Positions 26,261 through 34,697 of a stretch of 42,038 nt of DNA are shown here, in pieces; within the stretch, counting starts at the first letter, position 1, and each line of letters starts with the position of its first letter. Origin of the DNA: an uncultured Bacteroidota bacterium (GTDB taxonomy: Bacteria > Bacteroidota > Bacteroidia > Chitinophagales > UBA8649). The notes beneath the pieces were generated by a model. That model did no database searches. It saw only the letters and a list, made by a program, of their open reading frames with translations, and was not told where the DNA came from. Where the stretch lies: the NCBI GenBank assembly GCA_937139485.1, contig CAKZQD010000016.1, forward strand, positions 1-42,038. Reading direction: 5' to 3'. The position numbers and the translations under genes are program-made.

Positions 26261-27224
26261 ATTTTAAGGCAACAATGATGTCGTCTACAGAAATATCATT
26301 CATACATTTAAAATGAGATTTTGGGCATTTTGCATAGCCTATTTTAGAACATGGTCTACATTTTAAATCATTAACTTCTATAACCGAAAACTTATTTGTA
26401 GAAACATAAGGATACATCCCAAATTTAGTGGTGGTATTTCCCCAGATAGAAATAATGTCTTTTTGTAGCGCAGATGCTATGTGCATTAAACCTGTATCGT
26501 GCGTTATAATTTGTTTTGCCTGTTTTACTAAAGAAGCAGATTGGTTTAAATTAAATTTTCCCACAGCATTAAAAACTTTTTTAGGAAATGCTTTTTCTAC
26601 TGCCACACCAACTTCTATATCTTCTTTTCCTCCTAACAATACAATAGCTAATTCTATTTTTGAACAAACTTCTAAAATTTTATCTAAAGGCATTCGTTTA
26701 GTTGCAAACTTAGCTCCTATCACAAAACCAATGTATTCTTTTGGTAAATTAAATTCTGATAATGCAACTTCATCTTTTGCTGGAATAAAATAATCTAAAC
26801 CTTTTGCATCGTTTTTTACATTAAAACTTTTCAAAGTATCTAAATACCTGTCCACAATATGCAAACTAGGCATCTTGTCTATTTTAAAATTAGTTAGTAG
26901 AAACTTTTCTACATTGTATTTTTTAAAAGCAAAAGAAGGTTTACCAAGTCTTGTTTTAATAATTCGTGTTCGTAAATTATTATGTAAATCAATAATGTAA
27001 TCGTAATTTTCTGCCTTTAAGTCTGTAATTAATTCTCCAATATTGTCATTTAGCAAGTGTAGCTTATCTATATACACATTGTTTTCTAATATAGTTTTGA
27101 AACCTACTTTTGTAGCATAATGCACTTCTGCATTTTTATATTGTTGTTTTAAACATCTAATTACTGGTGTTGTAAGCACAATATCGCCAATAGAACTAAA
27201 ACGTAAAATGAGGAATTTTGTCAA
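26259..27224 (-). CDS. Glycosyltransferase family 9 (heptosyltransferase-like)
   Basis: 321 residues. GT9 marks: N-terminal LRFSSIGDIVLTTPVIRCLKQQ, the central IGAKFATKRMPLDKI, LLGGKEDIE, and the nucleotide-sugar site THDTGLMHIASALQKDIISIWGNT. GT9 enzymes add ADP-heptose to the inner core of lipopolysaccharide at the cytoplasmic face. The C-terminal region has CRPCSKIGYAKCPKSHFKCM, a Cys-rich tail also seen in relatives. It begins 6 nt after the FG-GAP protein stop, so the two are likely cotranscribed, although no functional link is obvious. A heptose kinase-like gene lies 4 kb away (31316). Confidence 0.92.
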   Translation of the reverse strand: MTKFLILRFSSIGDIVLTTPVIRCLKQQYKNAEVHYATKVGFKTILENNVYIDKLHLLNDNIGELITDLKAENYDYIIDLHNNLRTRIIKTRLGKPSFAFKKYNVEKFLLTNFKIDKMPSLHIVDRYLDTLKSFNVKNDAKGLDYFIPAKDEVALSEFNLPKEYIGFVIGAKFATKRMPLDKILEVCSKIELAIVLLGGKEDIEVGVAVEKAFPKKVFNAVGKFNLNQSASLVKQAKQIITHDTGLMHIASALQKDIISIWGNTTTKFGMYPYVSTNKFSVIEVNDLKCRPCSKIGYAKCPKSHFKCMNDISVDDIIVALK

Positions 27225-27230
27225 AATATT

Positions 27231-29438
27231 TTATTTTTTAATGACTATTTTTTGTGTCTTGAAAGAAGTATTTGAAGAAACTTTTACAAAATAAATTCCA
27301 TTTGCAAAAGCAGAAGTATTTATGTTGTAAAGCTTTTTTTGTGTTTGTTCTTGAAAGTAAGTTTTTCCTAACAAATCAAATATTTCTACTTTCAATGAAG
27401 AATTTTCTGTTCCTTTAAAGAACAAAACAATATTATTTTTTGCAGGATTTGGGTATAAGTTAAAACTAAAATCATCTTTCAAAACTTTATTGTTTGAAAG
27501 TACTAAAGTAGTATCTAACAAAACTTCAGAATAAAAGCTAATGCCTCCTCTTACATTTCCAACAAAATAATCATTGGCTCCGTCATTATTTATATCTACT
27601 ACCGAAATTGTAGTTCGTTTTCCTACTCTTGTTTCAAAAATATCTTTTTCCAATTCTTCAAAAGAACCGTTTTCTAAACTATCTGTATTTATTTGAAATT
27701 TATGTACAAAACCTAAATCTGAACCTACATAAATATACCAATTTCCCAAAGCATCTTTTTCTGTAATAAAAGGAGAACTATAACCAAACAAAAAGCCAGG
27801 ATTTTCTACACTAATATTTCCCAGCGCTTCGTTTACAGTATCTTTATGAAAAACGGCATTTGTATCTGTACCTATATTTCTATAATAAGCTATATTTCCA
27901 ATGGGTGATTTTCTACCCACTATCAAATCTAACAAGCCATCTTCATTTAAATCTACTAGTTGAGGGTGACTGTTTGTTCCTACATCAATATCAAAATAAT
28001 TTGCTTCACTAAATATCAAATTTACTGTATTGCCTGCGCCAGCATCGTTTATAAACAAATGCAATCCGCCATTGTTTTCTCCTATAATCATATCATTATC
28101 GCCATCGCCATCTAAGTCGCCAAAAGTTGGTCTTACAAATTCTAGATTAAAATTGTTTATAAAAGCATAATTATCTGTTACAAAAGTAAATTCTGGTTCG
28201 GTTGCTGTTCCTGTATTTTCGTAATAAACTACATTTCCTTGTGTGGCACCTAGTTCTGTATAAACAAAACTATTTGTTACTAGCATATCTAAAAGTCCGT
28301 CTGCATTATGATCGAAAAAAGTAGCAAAACTATTGCTTCCATAATCTATCATAGTTTCTACTAAAAAATTCTTTTGTTGAAGTTGAAATCTATTGGCAGC
28401 ATTGCCAGTGTTTTTATAATACCAAACACAGTCTTTATTTACTGCAAGACTAGTAGCATTTGGCGATACTAATAAGTCTTTTAAATTATCATTGTCTACA
28501 TCAAGGTAAAAACCTGCTGGAAATAAAGGAACATTTACTGGTGTATTTGTAGCTGGAAAATTTGTTTCAACAGAAACCATATTTGCATTTAAATTGGTAC
28601 CGCCATTTTTTAAATACACCAGATTATTGTAGGCAACATCGCCTAGCAATAAGTCTTTATCATTGTCTTCGTCATCGTCTAAAACTACTAATGTAGAACC
28701 CGTATGTCTGCTTGCATTTTGAGGAATTTCTATAATATTGCCTTCATTTCCTTTGCACATAAAATTTAAATCTATGTTATTGTCTAAATTTCCTTCTTTA
28801 AAATTTCCCCAGCAAACGGTGTTTTCTTCAAATATTAATGAATCACAACCAAAACCATTTTCTACAGATAAGTTTCTGTAATAAGGAATAGTAGTTCCTA
28901 ACAAATCGAAAGATAAAATATCTATATCGCCATCGCCATCAAAGTCTTCTGCGGCTATTATGTCGTTATTATATTTATAAATATTGTTTGAGCCTGCTCC
29001 TATTTGGTATTCTAAAAGATTTTCAACTTGAACAAATGAAGGGTTCCAGTTTTCATTTGTATTTTTAAATACTTGAATACCTTGGTTGGTATGTGCAAAA
29101 ATATCGCCTAAACCATCGCAATTATAATCTCTAATTAAACCCATTTTAATAATTTCGGGATATAAGGCTTCGTAATGTGGAACATATTTAAAACCTTGAC
29201 TACCTTCATTTAAAAACACAAGCCATTTATTGGCTTTAGAATCAAAAACAATAATGTCTTTTAGATTATCATTATTAATATCTGAAGCAGAAAATTGTGG
29301 TTTATCTAAACCGCCAGCCCAAGGATTTTTAAGTATTTCTGATCCGTGAATTACATTAATATTGCCTCCAGGAAATAGTTGCGCACTTAAAAGCAAAGGC
29401 AAAAAAAACAATAAATATGTACTAAAAATTCTAACCAT
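27231..29438 (-). CDS. FG-GAP/VCBS beta-propeller protein with T9SS type A sorting domain
   Basis: 735 residues, signal peptide to LLLSAQ. At least seven FG-GAP/VCBS blades show the calcium-binding DxDxDG pattern: ASDINNDNLKDIIVFD, DYNCDGLGDIFA, DFDGDGDIDILSF, FDHNADGLLDMLVTN, DLDGDGDNDMIIGE, DLNEDGLLDLIVG and DINNDGANDYFVGN. The last 75 residues (NLYPNPAKNNIVLFF ... GIYFVKVSSNTSFKTQKIVIKK) are a type A sorting tail. It is a secreted or surface propeller, possibly adhesive; no enzymatic domain is seen. Preceded by a -7 box 16 nt before the ATG. Confidence 0.92.
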   Translation of the reverse strand: MVRIFSTYLLFFLPLLLSAQLFPGGNINVIHGSEILKNPWAGGLDKPQFSASDINNDNLKDIIVFDSKANKWLVFLNEGSQGFKYVPHYEALYPEIIKMGLIRDYNCDGLGDIFAHTNQGIQVFKNTNENWNPSFVQVENLLEYQIGAGSNNIYKYNNDIIAAEDFDGDGDIDILSFDLLGTTIPYYRNLSVENGFGCDSLIFEENTVCWGNFKEGNLDNNIDLNFMCKGNEGNIIEIPQNASRHTGSTLVVLDDDEDNDKDLLLGDVAYNNLVYLKNGGTNLNANMVSVETNFPATNTPVNVPLFPAGFYLDVDNDNLKDLLVSPNATSLAVNKDCVWYYKNTGNAANRFQLQQKNFLVETMIDYGSNSFATFFDHNADGLLDMLVTNSFVYTELGATQGNVVYYENTGTATEPEFTFVTDNYAFINNFNLEFVRPTFGDLDGDGDNDMIIGENNGGLHLFINDAGAGNTVNLIFSEANYFDIDVGTNSHPQLVDLNEDGLLDLIVGRKSPIGNIAYYRNIGTDTNAVFHKDTVNEALGNISVENPGFLFGYSSPFITEKDALGNWYIYVGSDLGFVHKFQINTDSLENGSFEELEKDIFETRVGKRTTISVVDINNDGANDYFVGNVRGGISFYSEVLLDTTLVLSNNKVLKDDFSFNLYPNPAKNNIVLFFKGTENSSLKVEIFDLLGKTYFQEQTQKKLYNINTSAFANGIYFVKVSSNTSFKTQKIVIKK

Positions 29439-29454
29439 TAAGAGCCGCTTTATA

Positions 29455-29462
29455 CAAATATA
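29455..29462 (-). promoter_or_regulatory. -7 box TATATTTG of the FG-GAP/GT9 operon
   Basis: An exact TAnnTTTG match on the minus strand, 16 nt before ATG 29438. Confidence 0.6.
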
Positions 29463-29508
29463 CCATTTTAAGGCATTTTCATAGCCTCATGTATTCATTA
29501 AATTTAAT

Positions 29509-29516
29509 TACATTCG
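29509..29516 (+). promoter_or_regulatory. Possible -7 box TACATTCG of the NhaC gene
   Basis: One mismatch from TAnnTTTG, same TTCG variant as at aconitase, 23 nt before ATG 29540. It favours that start over the track's ATG 29489. Confidence 0.4.
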
Positions 29517-29539
29517 TAAAAATATTTAAAACCAAAAAG

Positions 29540-30988
29540 ATGTCCAACAATACTAAAAACCCAAAAATAAGCCTAATACAAGCACTTATACCTATAATTG
29601 TTTTAGTGGCTTTACTGTTTTATAATGTAAAATTTGTTTATGGCGATGATGCATTATCTGGTTCTAACCAATTTATTTTACTTTTGGGCGCAGCAGTAGC
29701 TGGCTTAGTAGGATTCTTTAATAAAGTTAGCTATAAAAAAATGCTCAATTCAATTTCAGACAATATTAAAGCAACTTCTGGAGCAATATTGATATTACTT
29801 TTTGTAGGTGCACTTACTGGTACTTGGCTAATAAGTGGAATTATTCCAGCTATGATTTATTATGGTTTACAAATTTTAAATCCTTCTATATTTTTACCTG
29901 CATCAGTTATTATTTGTGCTATAATTTCTATAGCTTCTGGCAGCTCTTGGACTACCACAGCTACCGTTGGTGTTGCGCTAATTGGAATTGGAACTACTCT
30001 AGGAATAAGCCCTGCAATGACTGCTGGTGCTGTAGTTTCTGGAGCATATTTTGGCGATAAAATGTCTCCGCTTTCAGACACTACCAATCTTGCTCCTGCT
30101 ATTGCTGGTGCAGAATTGTTTTCTCATATAAAATATATGAGTTTTACAACTGTACCTACTTTTATAGTAACACTTATTGTTTTTATTATTATCAGTTTTA
30201 CTTTAGATGTTTCTGCGCCTACAAATGTTGATGATATACTAGCTGCTATCAAACTATCTTTCCATATTACGCCTTGGTTGTTTTTAGTGCCTTTGGCTGT
30301 AATTATTCTTATTGTAAAAAAGATTCCGCCAGTTGTTGCTATGCTTGTAGGAACACTTTTGGGTGCTTTATTTGCTATTATTTTTCAAATAGGTGTTATT
30401 CAAGAACTTTCTGGAAACACTTCTCCAGCTTTTAATGATTATTATAAAGTAATTATGGATGCAATAACAATTAGTACATCTGTAACTACGGAGAACACAA
30501 CGCTTGTAGATTTATTTTCGGCCAAAGGAATGGCAGGAATGCTAGGAACTATTTGGTTGATAATTTGTGCATTGGTATTTGGTGGTGTAATGGAAGCCAT
30601 TGGTGCATTGGCAAAAATTAGTAAAGCATTATTAAGCTTGGCAGATTCTGTTTTTGGCTTATTTGCAAGTACTGTAGCTAGTTGTTTGGCTATAAATCTT
30701 ACTGCTTCCGACCAGTATTTGGCCATAGTAGTACCTGGAAAAATGTTTGCTAAAGCTTATGAAGATAAAGGGCTTGCTCCAGAAAACTTGAGTAGAACAC
30801 TTGAAGATAGCGGCACAGTAACTTCTGCCCTAGTGCCTTGGAATACTTGTGGTGCATACCAATCTGGAGTTTTGGGAGTAAGCGTAGCCGATTATTTTAT
30901 TTATGCAGTTTTTAATTATGTAAGTCCATTTATGAGCTTGCTTTTTGCTGCTTTTCATATAAAAATTAAGCAATTGAAAGCGCAGTAA
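29540..30988 (+). CDS. NhaC-family Na+/H+ antiporter
   Basis: 482 residues from ATG 29540 (MSNNTKNPKI); the track's 29489 start adds 17 residues upstream of the putative -7 box. Eleven to twelve membrane helices. Family marks: SGSSWTTTATVGVALIGIG, GAVVSGAYFGDKMSPLSDTTNLAPAIAG, the second repeat half TIWLIICALVFGGVMEAIG, and SRTLEDSGTVTSALVPWNTCG. NhaC imports H+ and expels Na+ across the inner membrane, for sodium tolerance and pH control; some relatives exchange organic acids such as malate/lactate. It is divergent from the FG-GAP operon and appears monocistronic. Confidence 0.93.
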   Translation: MSNNTKNPKISLIQALIPIIVLVALLFYNVKFVYGDDALSGSNQFILLLGAAVAGLVGFFNKVSYKKMLNSISDNIKATSGAILILLFVGALTGTWLISGIIPAMIYYGLQILNPSIFLPASVIICAIISIASGSSWTTTATVGVALIGIGTTLGISPAMTAGAVVSGAYFGDKMSPLSDTTNLAPAIAGAELFSHIKYMSFTTVPTFIVTLIVFIIISFTLDVSAPTNVDDILAAIKLSFHITPWLFLVPLAVIILIVKKIPPVVAMLVGTLLGALFAIIFQIGVIQELSGNTSPAFNDYYKVIMDAITISTSVTTENTTLVDLFSAKGMAGMLGTIWLIICALVFGGVMEAIGALAKISKALLSLADSVFGLFASTVASCLAINLTASDQYLAIVVPGKMFAKAYEDKGLAPENLSRTLEDSGTVTSALVPWNTCGAYQSGVLGVSVADYFIYAVFNYVSPFMSLLFAAFHIKIKQLKAQ

Positions 30989-31067
30989 TATTTCTAGGAT
31001 TTACGCTATAAAAGAAAACGCAATTTTAAACCCCTAATACTTAATATTCGTTAATTTATAACTGTCA

Positions 31068-31099
31068 TTTGTTCAGTATAATAAAATATTGTTTCTTTG
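31068..31099 (+). promoter_or_regulatory. Bipartite promoter TTTG-N20-TTTCTTTG of the heptose kinase operon
   Basis: A -33 TTTG (31068-31071) and a -7-like TTTCTTTG (31092-31099) are separated by 20 nt, the usual Bacteroidota spacing. The -7 box has T instead of A at its second position. ATG 31121 follows after 21 nt. Confidence 0.55.
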
Positions 31100-31120
31100 C
31101 TTTAACAATAAAGAATACTT

Positions 31121-31303
31121 ATGAAAACAGAAACCGAAGAAGTAAAAAAATGTCCAGTTCCCTTATGGAAACGCATGGGTTATATAGGCTTTTGGTTCTT
31201 TATGATTAAAGGCATTTTGTGGTTGGTATTGCTTGCTGTTGGTCTTATTTGGGGACCAGAAATTGTTACCGAAATCAAAGGATTTTTTGGAAACATTTTA
31301 TAA
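31121..31303 (+). CDS. 60-aa single-helix membrane protein
   Basis: MKTETEEVKKCPVPLWKRMGYIGFWFFMIKGILWLVLLAVGLIWG. A charged cytoplasmic N-terminus with CPVPLWKRMG precedes one long hydrophobic helix (about 20-45). I do not know a family. It is the first gene of a tight run: the kinase starts 12 nt after its stop. It follows a recognisable promoter, which supports it as a real gene. Confidence 0.65.
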   Translation: MKTETEEVKKCPVPLWKRMGYIGFWFFMIKGILWLVLLAVGLIWGPEIVTEIKGFFGNIL

Positions 31304-31315
31304 TACCTAAGCACT

Positions 31316-32305
31316 ATGATTAGTATCAACAAGTCCACTTTCGAAAAAGTAAATGTATTGGTTATTGGCGATGCTATGCTAGACCGTTATTTTTTTGGTA
31401 AAATAGATAGGCAATCACCAGAAGCAGATGTTCCTGTGGTAGATATAGATACTATTGAAAACAAATTGGGTGGCGCAGCTAATGTAGCATTGAATATCAA
31501 AAAAATGAACGCCAATGTAGAACTTATTTGTAGTATTGGCGAAGATGAAACGGGTACAGATTTTCTAAAAGCCATAAAAGAAAATGAAATTATTGCAGAT
31601 CGTGTAATTGTTTCTAATAAAAGACAAAGCACTTTAAAAGGACGAGTATACAACGATAAAGAATACCTTTTAAGATTGGATAGAGAAACTATTTCTGACT
31701 TTACAAATGACGAATCTTATGTATTGCTTCAAAAAATAAAGGCATCTATAGACAATTTTAAGCCAGATGTAGCCATACTTCAAGACTACAACAAAGGCGT
31801 GCTTACTAAAGCAAACATTCCTGAAATTATAGAATTACTCCAAAACAACGATGTAAAAATTGCAGTAGATCCAAAAAAAGATAACTTTTTGGCTTTCAAA
31901 AATGTAGATTTATTTAAACCCAATTTAAAGGAAATTTCAGAAGCTTTGCACCTAGAAATTGACGCAAGCAATGAAGTAAATTTAAAACAAACATGTCTAC
32001 AACTTCAAGTAGAAATTAAATGTAAAAATTGCCTAGTTACACTTTCGGAATATGGCGTAGTTTGCTTAGACGAAGCACAAAATTTCAAGCACTTTGCTGC
32101 TTTTAAAAGAAATGTGCTAGATGTAAGCGGTGCTGGCGATACTGTAATTTCTGTAGCGGCATTGTTTTTAGCTTTAGATACTGAAATTGAAGATATTGCC
32201 TTTTACAGCAACCTAGCTGGTGGAATGACCATAGAAAAGAAAGGTGTAAATGCTTTAACAATTCAAGAATTTGTAGATGAGTTGAAAGTGCAAGGAATAA
32301 ATTAA
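31316..32305 (+). CDS. PfkB-family kinase, HldE N-domain / RfaE1-like heptose-7-phosphate kinase
   Basis: 329 residues. Matches the kinase half of HldE: VLVIGDAMLDRYFFGKIDRQSPEADVPVV at the N-terminus, LGGAANVALNI, RLDRE, YNKGVLT, DPKKDN, and the catalytic/ATP loop DVSGAGDTVISVAALFLAL with the general base Asp in GAGD. It would phosphorylate D-glycero-D-manno-heptose 7-phosphate at C1 for ADP-heptose synthesis. The adenylyltransferase half of fused HldE is absent, so this is the stand-alone RfaE1 form; the partner must be elsewhere. Consistent with the GT9 enzyme in the same window. Confidence 0.9.
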   Translation: MISINKSTFEKVNVLVIGDAMLDRYFFGKIDRQSPEADVPVVDIDTIENKLGGAANVALNIKKMNANVELICSIGEDETGTDFLKAIKENEIIADRVIVSNKRQSTLKGRVYNDKEYLLRLDRETISDFTNDESYVLLQKIKASIDNFKPDVAILQDYNKGVLTKANIPEIIELLQNNDVKIAVDPKKDNFLAFKNVDLFKPNLKEISEALHLEIDASNEVNLKQTCLQLQVEIKCKNCLVTLSEYGVVCLDEAQNFKHFAAFKRNVLDVSGAGDTVISVAALFLALDTEIEDIAFYSNLAGGMTIEKKGVNALTIQEFVDELKVQGIN

Positions 32306-32315
32306 TTCTAATCAT

Positions 32316-33071
32316 TTGAAATACATAAAAAAACTATTAAAAAGTTGGAAAATAAATATCATTATCATTCTGCTTTTGTCTATACTTGCCTTTTTTACCA
32401 ATTGGCGACTCAGAGATTTTATATTGGAAATTAAATACGACTTGCTTTATTCTAACATAGAAGTAAAATCTCCAGAAAAAATTGACTCAATAATAAATAG
32501 TTTTGAAATTATTTCTTATGACGATTTAAGCCAAGAATATCTCAAAACTACCAATTCTGATATTCCTAAATACAAAAAACTGATTAAGAATTTAAACTAC
32601 TATAAAATATATAGAACAGATTTAAACCAGTATATAGCAGGAAAATACAGACTAAAAGCATTTCTATGCAAAGATGATTTTTACAAAGATTGTGTGATGA
32701 ATAAAAGTGAATATGTGATTTGTATTTTAAATCCTAAAATTTTCCACAAAACATTGGCATTAATCAATGAATTAGTAAAAGCCGATTACAATCCGTATGC
32801 TTTTAAAATTGTAAACGGACACAGGCACCCAAAATACAACGAGAAAGTGGGTGGAGCTAGTTTGAGCAGACACATAAAAGGTGAAGCAGTTGATATTTCG
32901 GTGCAAGACATTAATAAAGATGGCACAATAAATAAAGCAGATAAAGACATTGTTTTAGATTTATTAGAAACCAAAATTATAAAAAACGAAGGCGGTATTG
33001 GTTTATACCCAGGCACTAAAAGTGTGCATTACGATGTAAGAGGCTACAGAGCAAGGTGGAATACTTACTAA
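32316..33071 (+). CDS. M15-family peptidase (D,D-carboxypeptidase-like), membrane anchored
   Basis: 251 residues from TTG 32316, 10 nt after the kinase stop; no ATG nearby. One N-terminal helix (IIIILLLSILAFF) anchors it facing the periplasm. The peptidase M15A domain has the zinc motifs GHRHPKYNEKVGGASLSRHIKGEAVDI (SxHxxGxAxD) and GGIGLYPGTKSVHYDVRGYRARW (HxDVRG). An insertion DINKDGTINKAD between them reads as a complete EF-hand-type calcium loop. Likely trims the peptide stems of peptidoglycan. A weak hairpin follows. Confidence 0.9.
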   Translation: MKYIKKLLKSWKINIIIILLLSILAFFTNWRLRDFILEIKYDLLYSNIEVKSPEKIDSIINSFEIISYDDLSQEYLKTTNSDIPKYKKLIKNLNYYKIYRTDLNQYIAGKYRLKAFLCKDDFYKDCVMNKSEYVICILNPKIFHKTLALINELVKADYNPYAFKIVNGHRHPKYNEKVGGASLSRHIKGEAVDISVQDINKDGTINKADKDIVLDLLETKIIKNEGGIGLYPGTKSVHYDVRGYRARWNTY

Positions 33072-33085
33072 AACTATGATATTAA

Positions 33086-33116
33086 TTATTGTTAATCTTT
33101 TTTAAAAGAACAATAA
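33086..33116 (+). terminator. Possible hairpin terminator after the M15 peptidase gene
   Basis: TTATTGT...ACAATAA with an inner TCTTTT...AAAAGA forms an interrupted AT-only stem just after the stop. There is no T run behind it, so termination is uncertain. Confidence 0.35.
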
Positions 33117-33170
33117 AAGCCAGCTAAAACAGGTTTTAAAAATAGTATTCACTCTTAAAAATTAGAACTT

Positions 33171-33554
33171 ATGAGTATTCCATTTCAAGCATTACAAAGA
33201 ATAAACCCACAAAACCTAAACCAAACACCTAAATACTACGCACAGCTTTTGAGTAGTGGCACAGTAGATTTAGACCAAATAGCTGCATTAATGAGCGATG
33301 GCAGCACAGTAAGACAAAACGATATTTATGCAGTATTGATAGGTATGGTAAATGAAATAAGCAAACAACTAAGCCAAGGCAAAATAGTATGCATAGACCA
33401 TTTGGGTACATTTAGGCTGAGTGCACGTAGCCAAGCTGCTACTACAGCTGCAGAAGTAAAACCAAGCCTTATAAAAAAATCGGTAATACTTTATAAACCA
33501 AGCAAAAGGCTAAACACTACATTAAGGACATTAAAATATAAAAAACTAAAGTAA
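33171..33554 (+). CDS. HU-like (HU-HIG) DNA-binding protein
   Basis: 127 residues. Opening MSIPFQALQRINPQNLNQTPKYYAQLLSSGTVDLDQIAALM and the middle GSTVRQNDIYAVLIGMVNEISKQLSQGKIVCIDHLGTFRLSARSQAA match the Bacteroidota HU-HIG group (HU fold with extra N- and C-terminal parts). The beta-arm part has VKPSLIKKSVILYKPSKRLN. It binds DNA, often non-specifically, as a nucleoid protein. Monocistronic, followed by a good terminator. Confidence 0.9.
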   Translation: MSIPFQALQRINPQNLNQTPKYYAQLLSSGTVDLDQIAALMSDGSTVRQNDIYAVLIGMVNEISKQLSQGKIVCIDHLGTFRLSARSQAATTAAEVKPSLIKKSVILYKPSKRLNTTLRTLKYKKLK

Positions 33555-33573
33555 ACAAACAAAAAACATCAGC

Positions 33574-33610
33574 AGCTCCAAGCAAAAACACAGGCTTGGA
33601 GCTTTTTTTT
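33574..33610 (+). terminator. Terminator of the HU-like gene
   Basis: AGCTCCAAGC pairs perfectly with GCTTGGAGCT over 10 bp (10-nt loop), followed by a run of eight T. Confidence 0.92.
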
Positions 33611-33629
33611 GCCTTTATGTAAACATTAC

Positions 33630-33731
33630 TTTGTAAGCACAAAATAAAAATTTGTAAGCACAAAATTGTTTATTTATACTTATAATGTAGTCATTTTGTA
33701 AGTACGAAATGAAAATTTGTAGGTACGAAAT
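33630..33731. repeat. Palindrome array C: four copies of TTTGTARGYACRAAAT, 21-bp phased pairs
   Basis: Copies at 33630, 33651, 33695 and 33716, each 16 bp. Steps are 21, 44 and 21 bp, with a possible worn fifth copy at 33673 (TTTATACTTATAATGT, 9 of 16 matches to copy 1). The core TTTGT...ACAAA is an inverted repeat, so each unit looks like a dimer-binding site, and the pairs are two helical turns apart. No gene start is close downstream; the first plausible start is Nudix at 34054. A 14-codon ORF (33734) begins directly after the last copy. Confidence 0.65.
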
Positions 33732-33812
33732 TTATGGAAGCTGCTGAATTTGGGGTTGTTTTAATCAATAATCTCTAAATATATCAAGTCATAAACTAAA
33801 ATAATTGAATGA

Positions 33813-33850
33813 CTTTAGTTAAACTAATAAGCATTTTAGTTTGGCTAAAG
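33813..33850. repeat. Intergenic 15-bp hairpin CTTTAGTTAAACTAA
   Basis: CTTTAGTTAAACTAA pairs with TTAGTTTGGCTAAAG through 15 positions (two as G-U wobble in RNA) around an 8-nt loop. It lies inside the gap without genes, 80 bp after array C. Similar GGCTAAAGCC strings recur in Bacteroidota intergenic DNA as far as I recall. Confidence 0.5.
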
Positions 33851-33873
33851 CCATATATTTAAAATATTTATGC

Positions 33874-33894
33874 CGTTGGGTTAAAACCCCAACG
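33874..33894. repeat. Intergenic hairpin CGTTGGG...CCCAACG
   Basis: A 7-bp GC-rich stem with a TTAAAAC loop, 24 bp after the preceding hairpin. It resembles a dispersed intergenic repeat rather than a terminator, because the gene-free flank has no T run. The rest of 33895-34025 shows no structure I can name. Confidence 0.5.
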
Positions 33895-34025
33895 CTATAA
33901 ATTTATACTTTCTCTTCACTTAAAAAGATAAGACAAATTTAAATCATAATAACATTAGTTTTTTTTAATAGCTCAAATCAAAAAAGTTATATTTAAAATG
34001 CCAAACCCCTTTACCCCATTTAAAC

Positions 34026-34033
34026 TACTTTTG
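34026..34033 (+). promoter_or_regulatory. -7 box TACTTTTG of the Nudix gene
   Basis: An exact TAnnTTTG match 20 nt before ATG 34054. Confidence 0.6.
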
Positions 34034-34053
34034 CATAAAAATAAGCTTTCTAA

Positions 34054-34575
34054 ATGCAACTTTTAAAAACCCATTATCATCCAGAAATAAAAACTTTAGA
34101 AGATAAAACTATTTTCACAAGGTTCGCTACAAGAAGTATTGCCATGCTTGATGACAATATTTTATTGATGTACACAGCAAGATATGAAGACTATAGCCTT
34201 CCTGGTGGCGGGCTAGATTTGGGTGAAGATAAAATAGATGGAATGCGAAGAGAACTTTGTGAAGAAACTGGAGCTAAGGGCATTAAAAACATAAAACCTT
34301 TCGGCATTTATGAAGAATACAGACCTTGGTATAAACCAGAATACGACATTCTGTATATGATTTCTTATTGCTACACTTGTGAGATTAATAAAGAACTTGG
34401 CGATTCAAACTTAGAATCTTATGAAATAAAAAATGGAATGAAAGCTGTTTGGATTAATATTTACGAAGCCATAAAGCATAATGAAAACACCATGGCAACA
34501 AGCAGTAAAAAAGGAATATCTATAAACCGAGAAACTTTTTTATTGCGACTTATTGCAGAAAAACTAAGCAAATAA
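34054..34575 (+). CDS. Nudix hydrolase
   Basis: 173 residues. The Nudix box GGLDLGEDKIDGMRRELCEETGA (about 52-74) is complete, with the REL and EExG residues that bind the metal and diphosphate. The preceding MLDDNILLMYTARYEDYSLPGGG is the typical substrate-side strand. It hydrolyses a nucleoside diphosphate linked to some group X; substrate cannot be told. Monocistronic, between its own promoter and a convergent-gene terminator. Confidence 0.92.
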   Translation: MQLLKTHYHPEIKTLEDKTIFTRFATRSIAMLDDNILLMYTARYEDYSLPGGGLDLGEDKIDGMRRELCEETGAKGIKNIKPFGIYEEYRPWYKPEYDILYMISYCYTCEINKELGDSNLESYEIKNGMKAVWINIYEAIKHNENTMATSSKKGISINRETFLLRLIAEKLSK

Positions 34576-34641
34576 ATTCTTCACTTAAATATTTGAGGTT
34601 TCTACTAGTACAGTAATAAACCATTTCAAAAACTAGCAACA

Positions 34642-34673
34642 AAAAAGCGATTAGAAATTTCTAATCGCTTTTT
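34642..34673. terminator. Bidirectional palindromic terminator between Nudix and the giant surface protein
   Basis: A perfect 32-bp palindrome, AAAAAGCGATTAGAAA and its complement. Both flanks supply an A run on one side and a T run on the other, fitting termination of the two convergent genes. Confidence 0.88.
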
Positions 34674-34697
34674 AAATGAATTTTGTAAAGCCTTATT

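Noticed and set aside
33630-33731. Array C as a CRISPR array or plasmid iterons
   Set aside because: Units are 16 bp with 5-bp A-rich spacers; there are no cas genes, no uniform spacers and no replication gene.
33734-33778. 14-codon ORF starting directly after array C
   Set aside because: Too short to support as a gene; kept only as a hint that a coding sequence may once have begun there.
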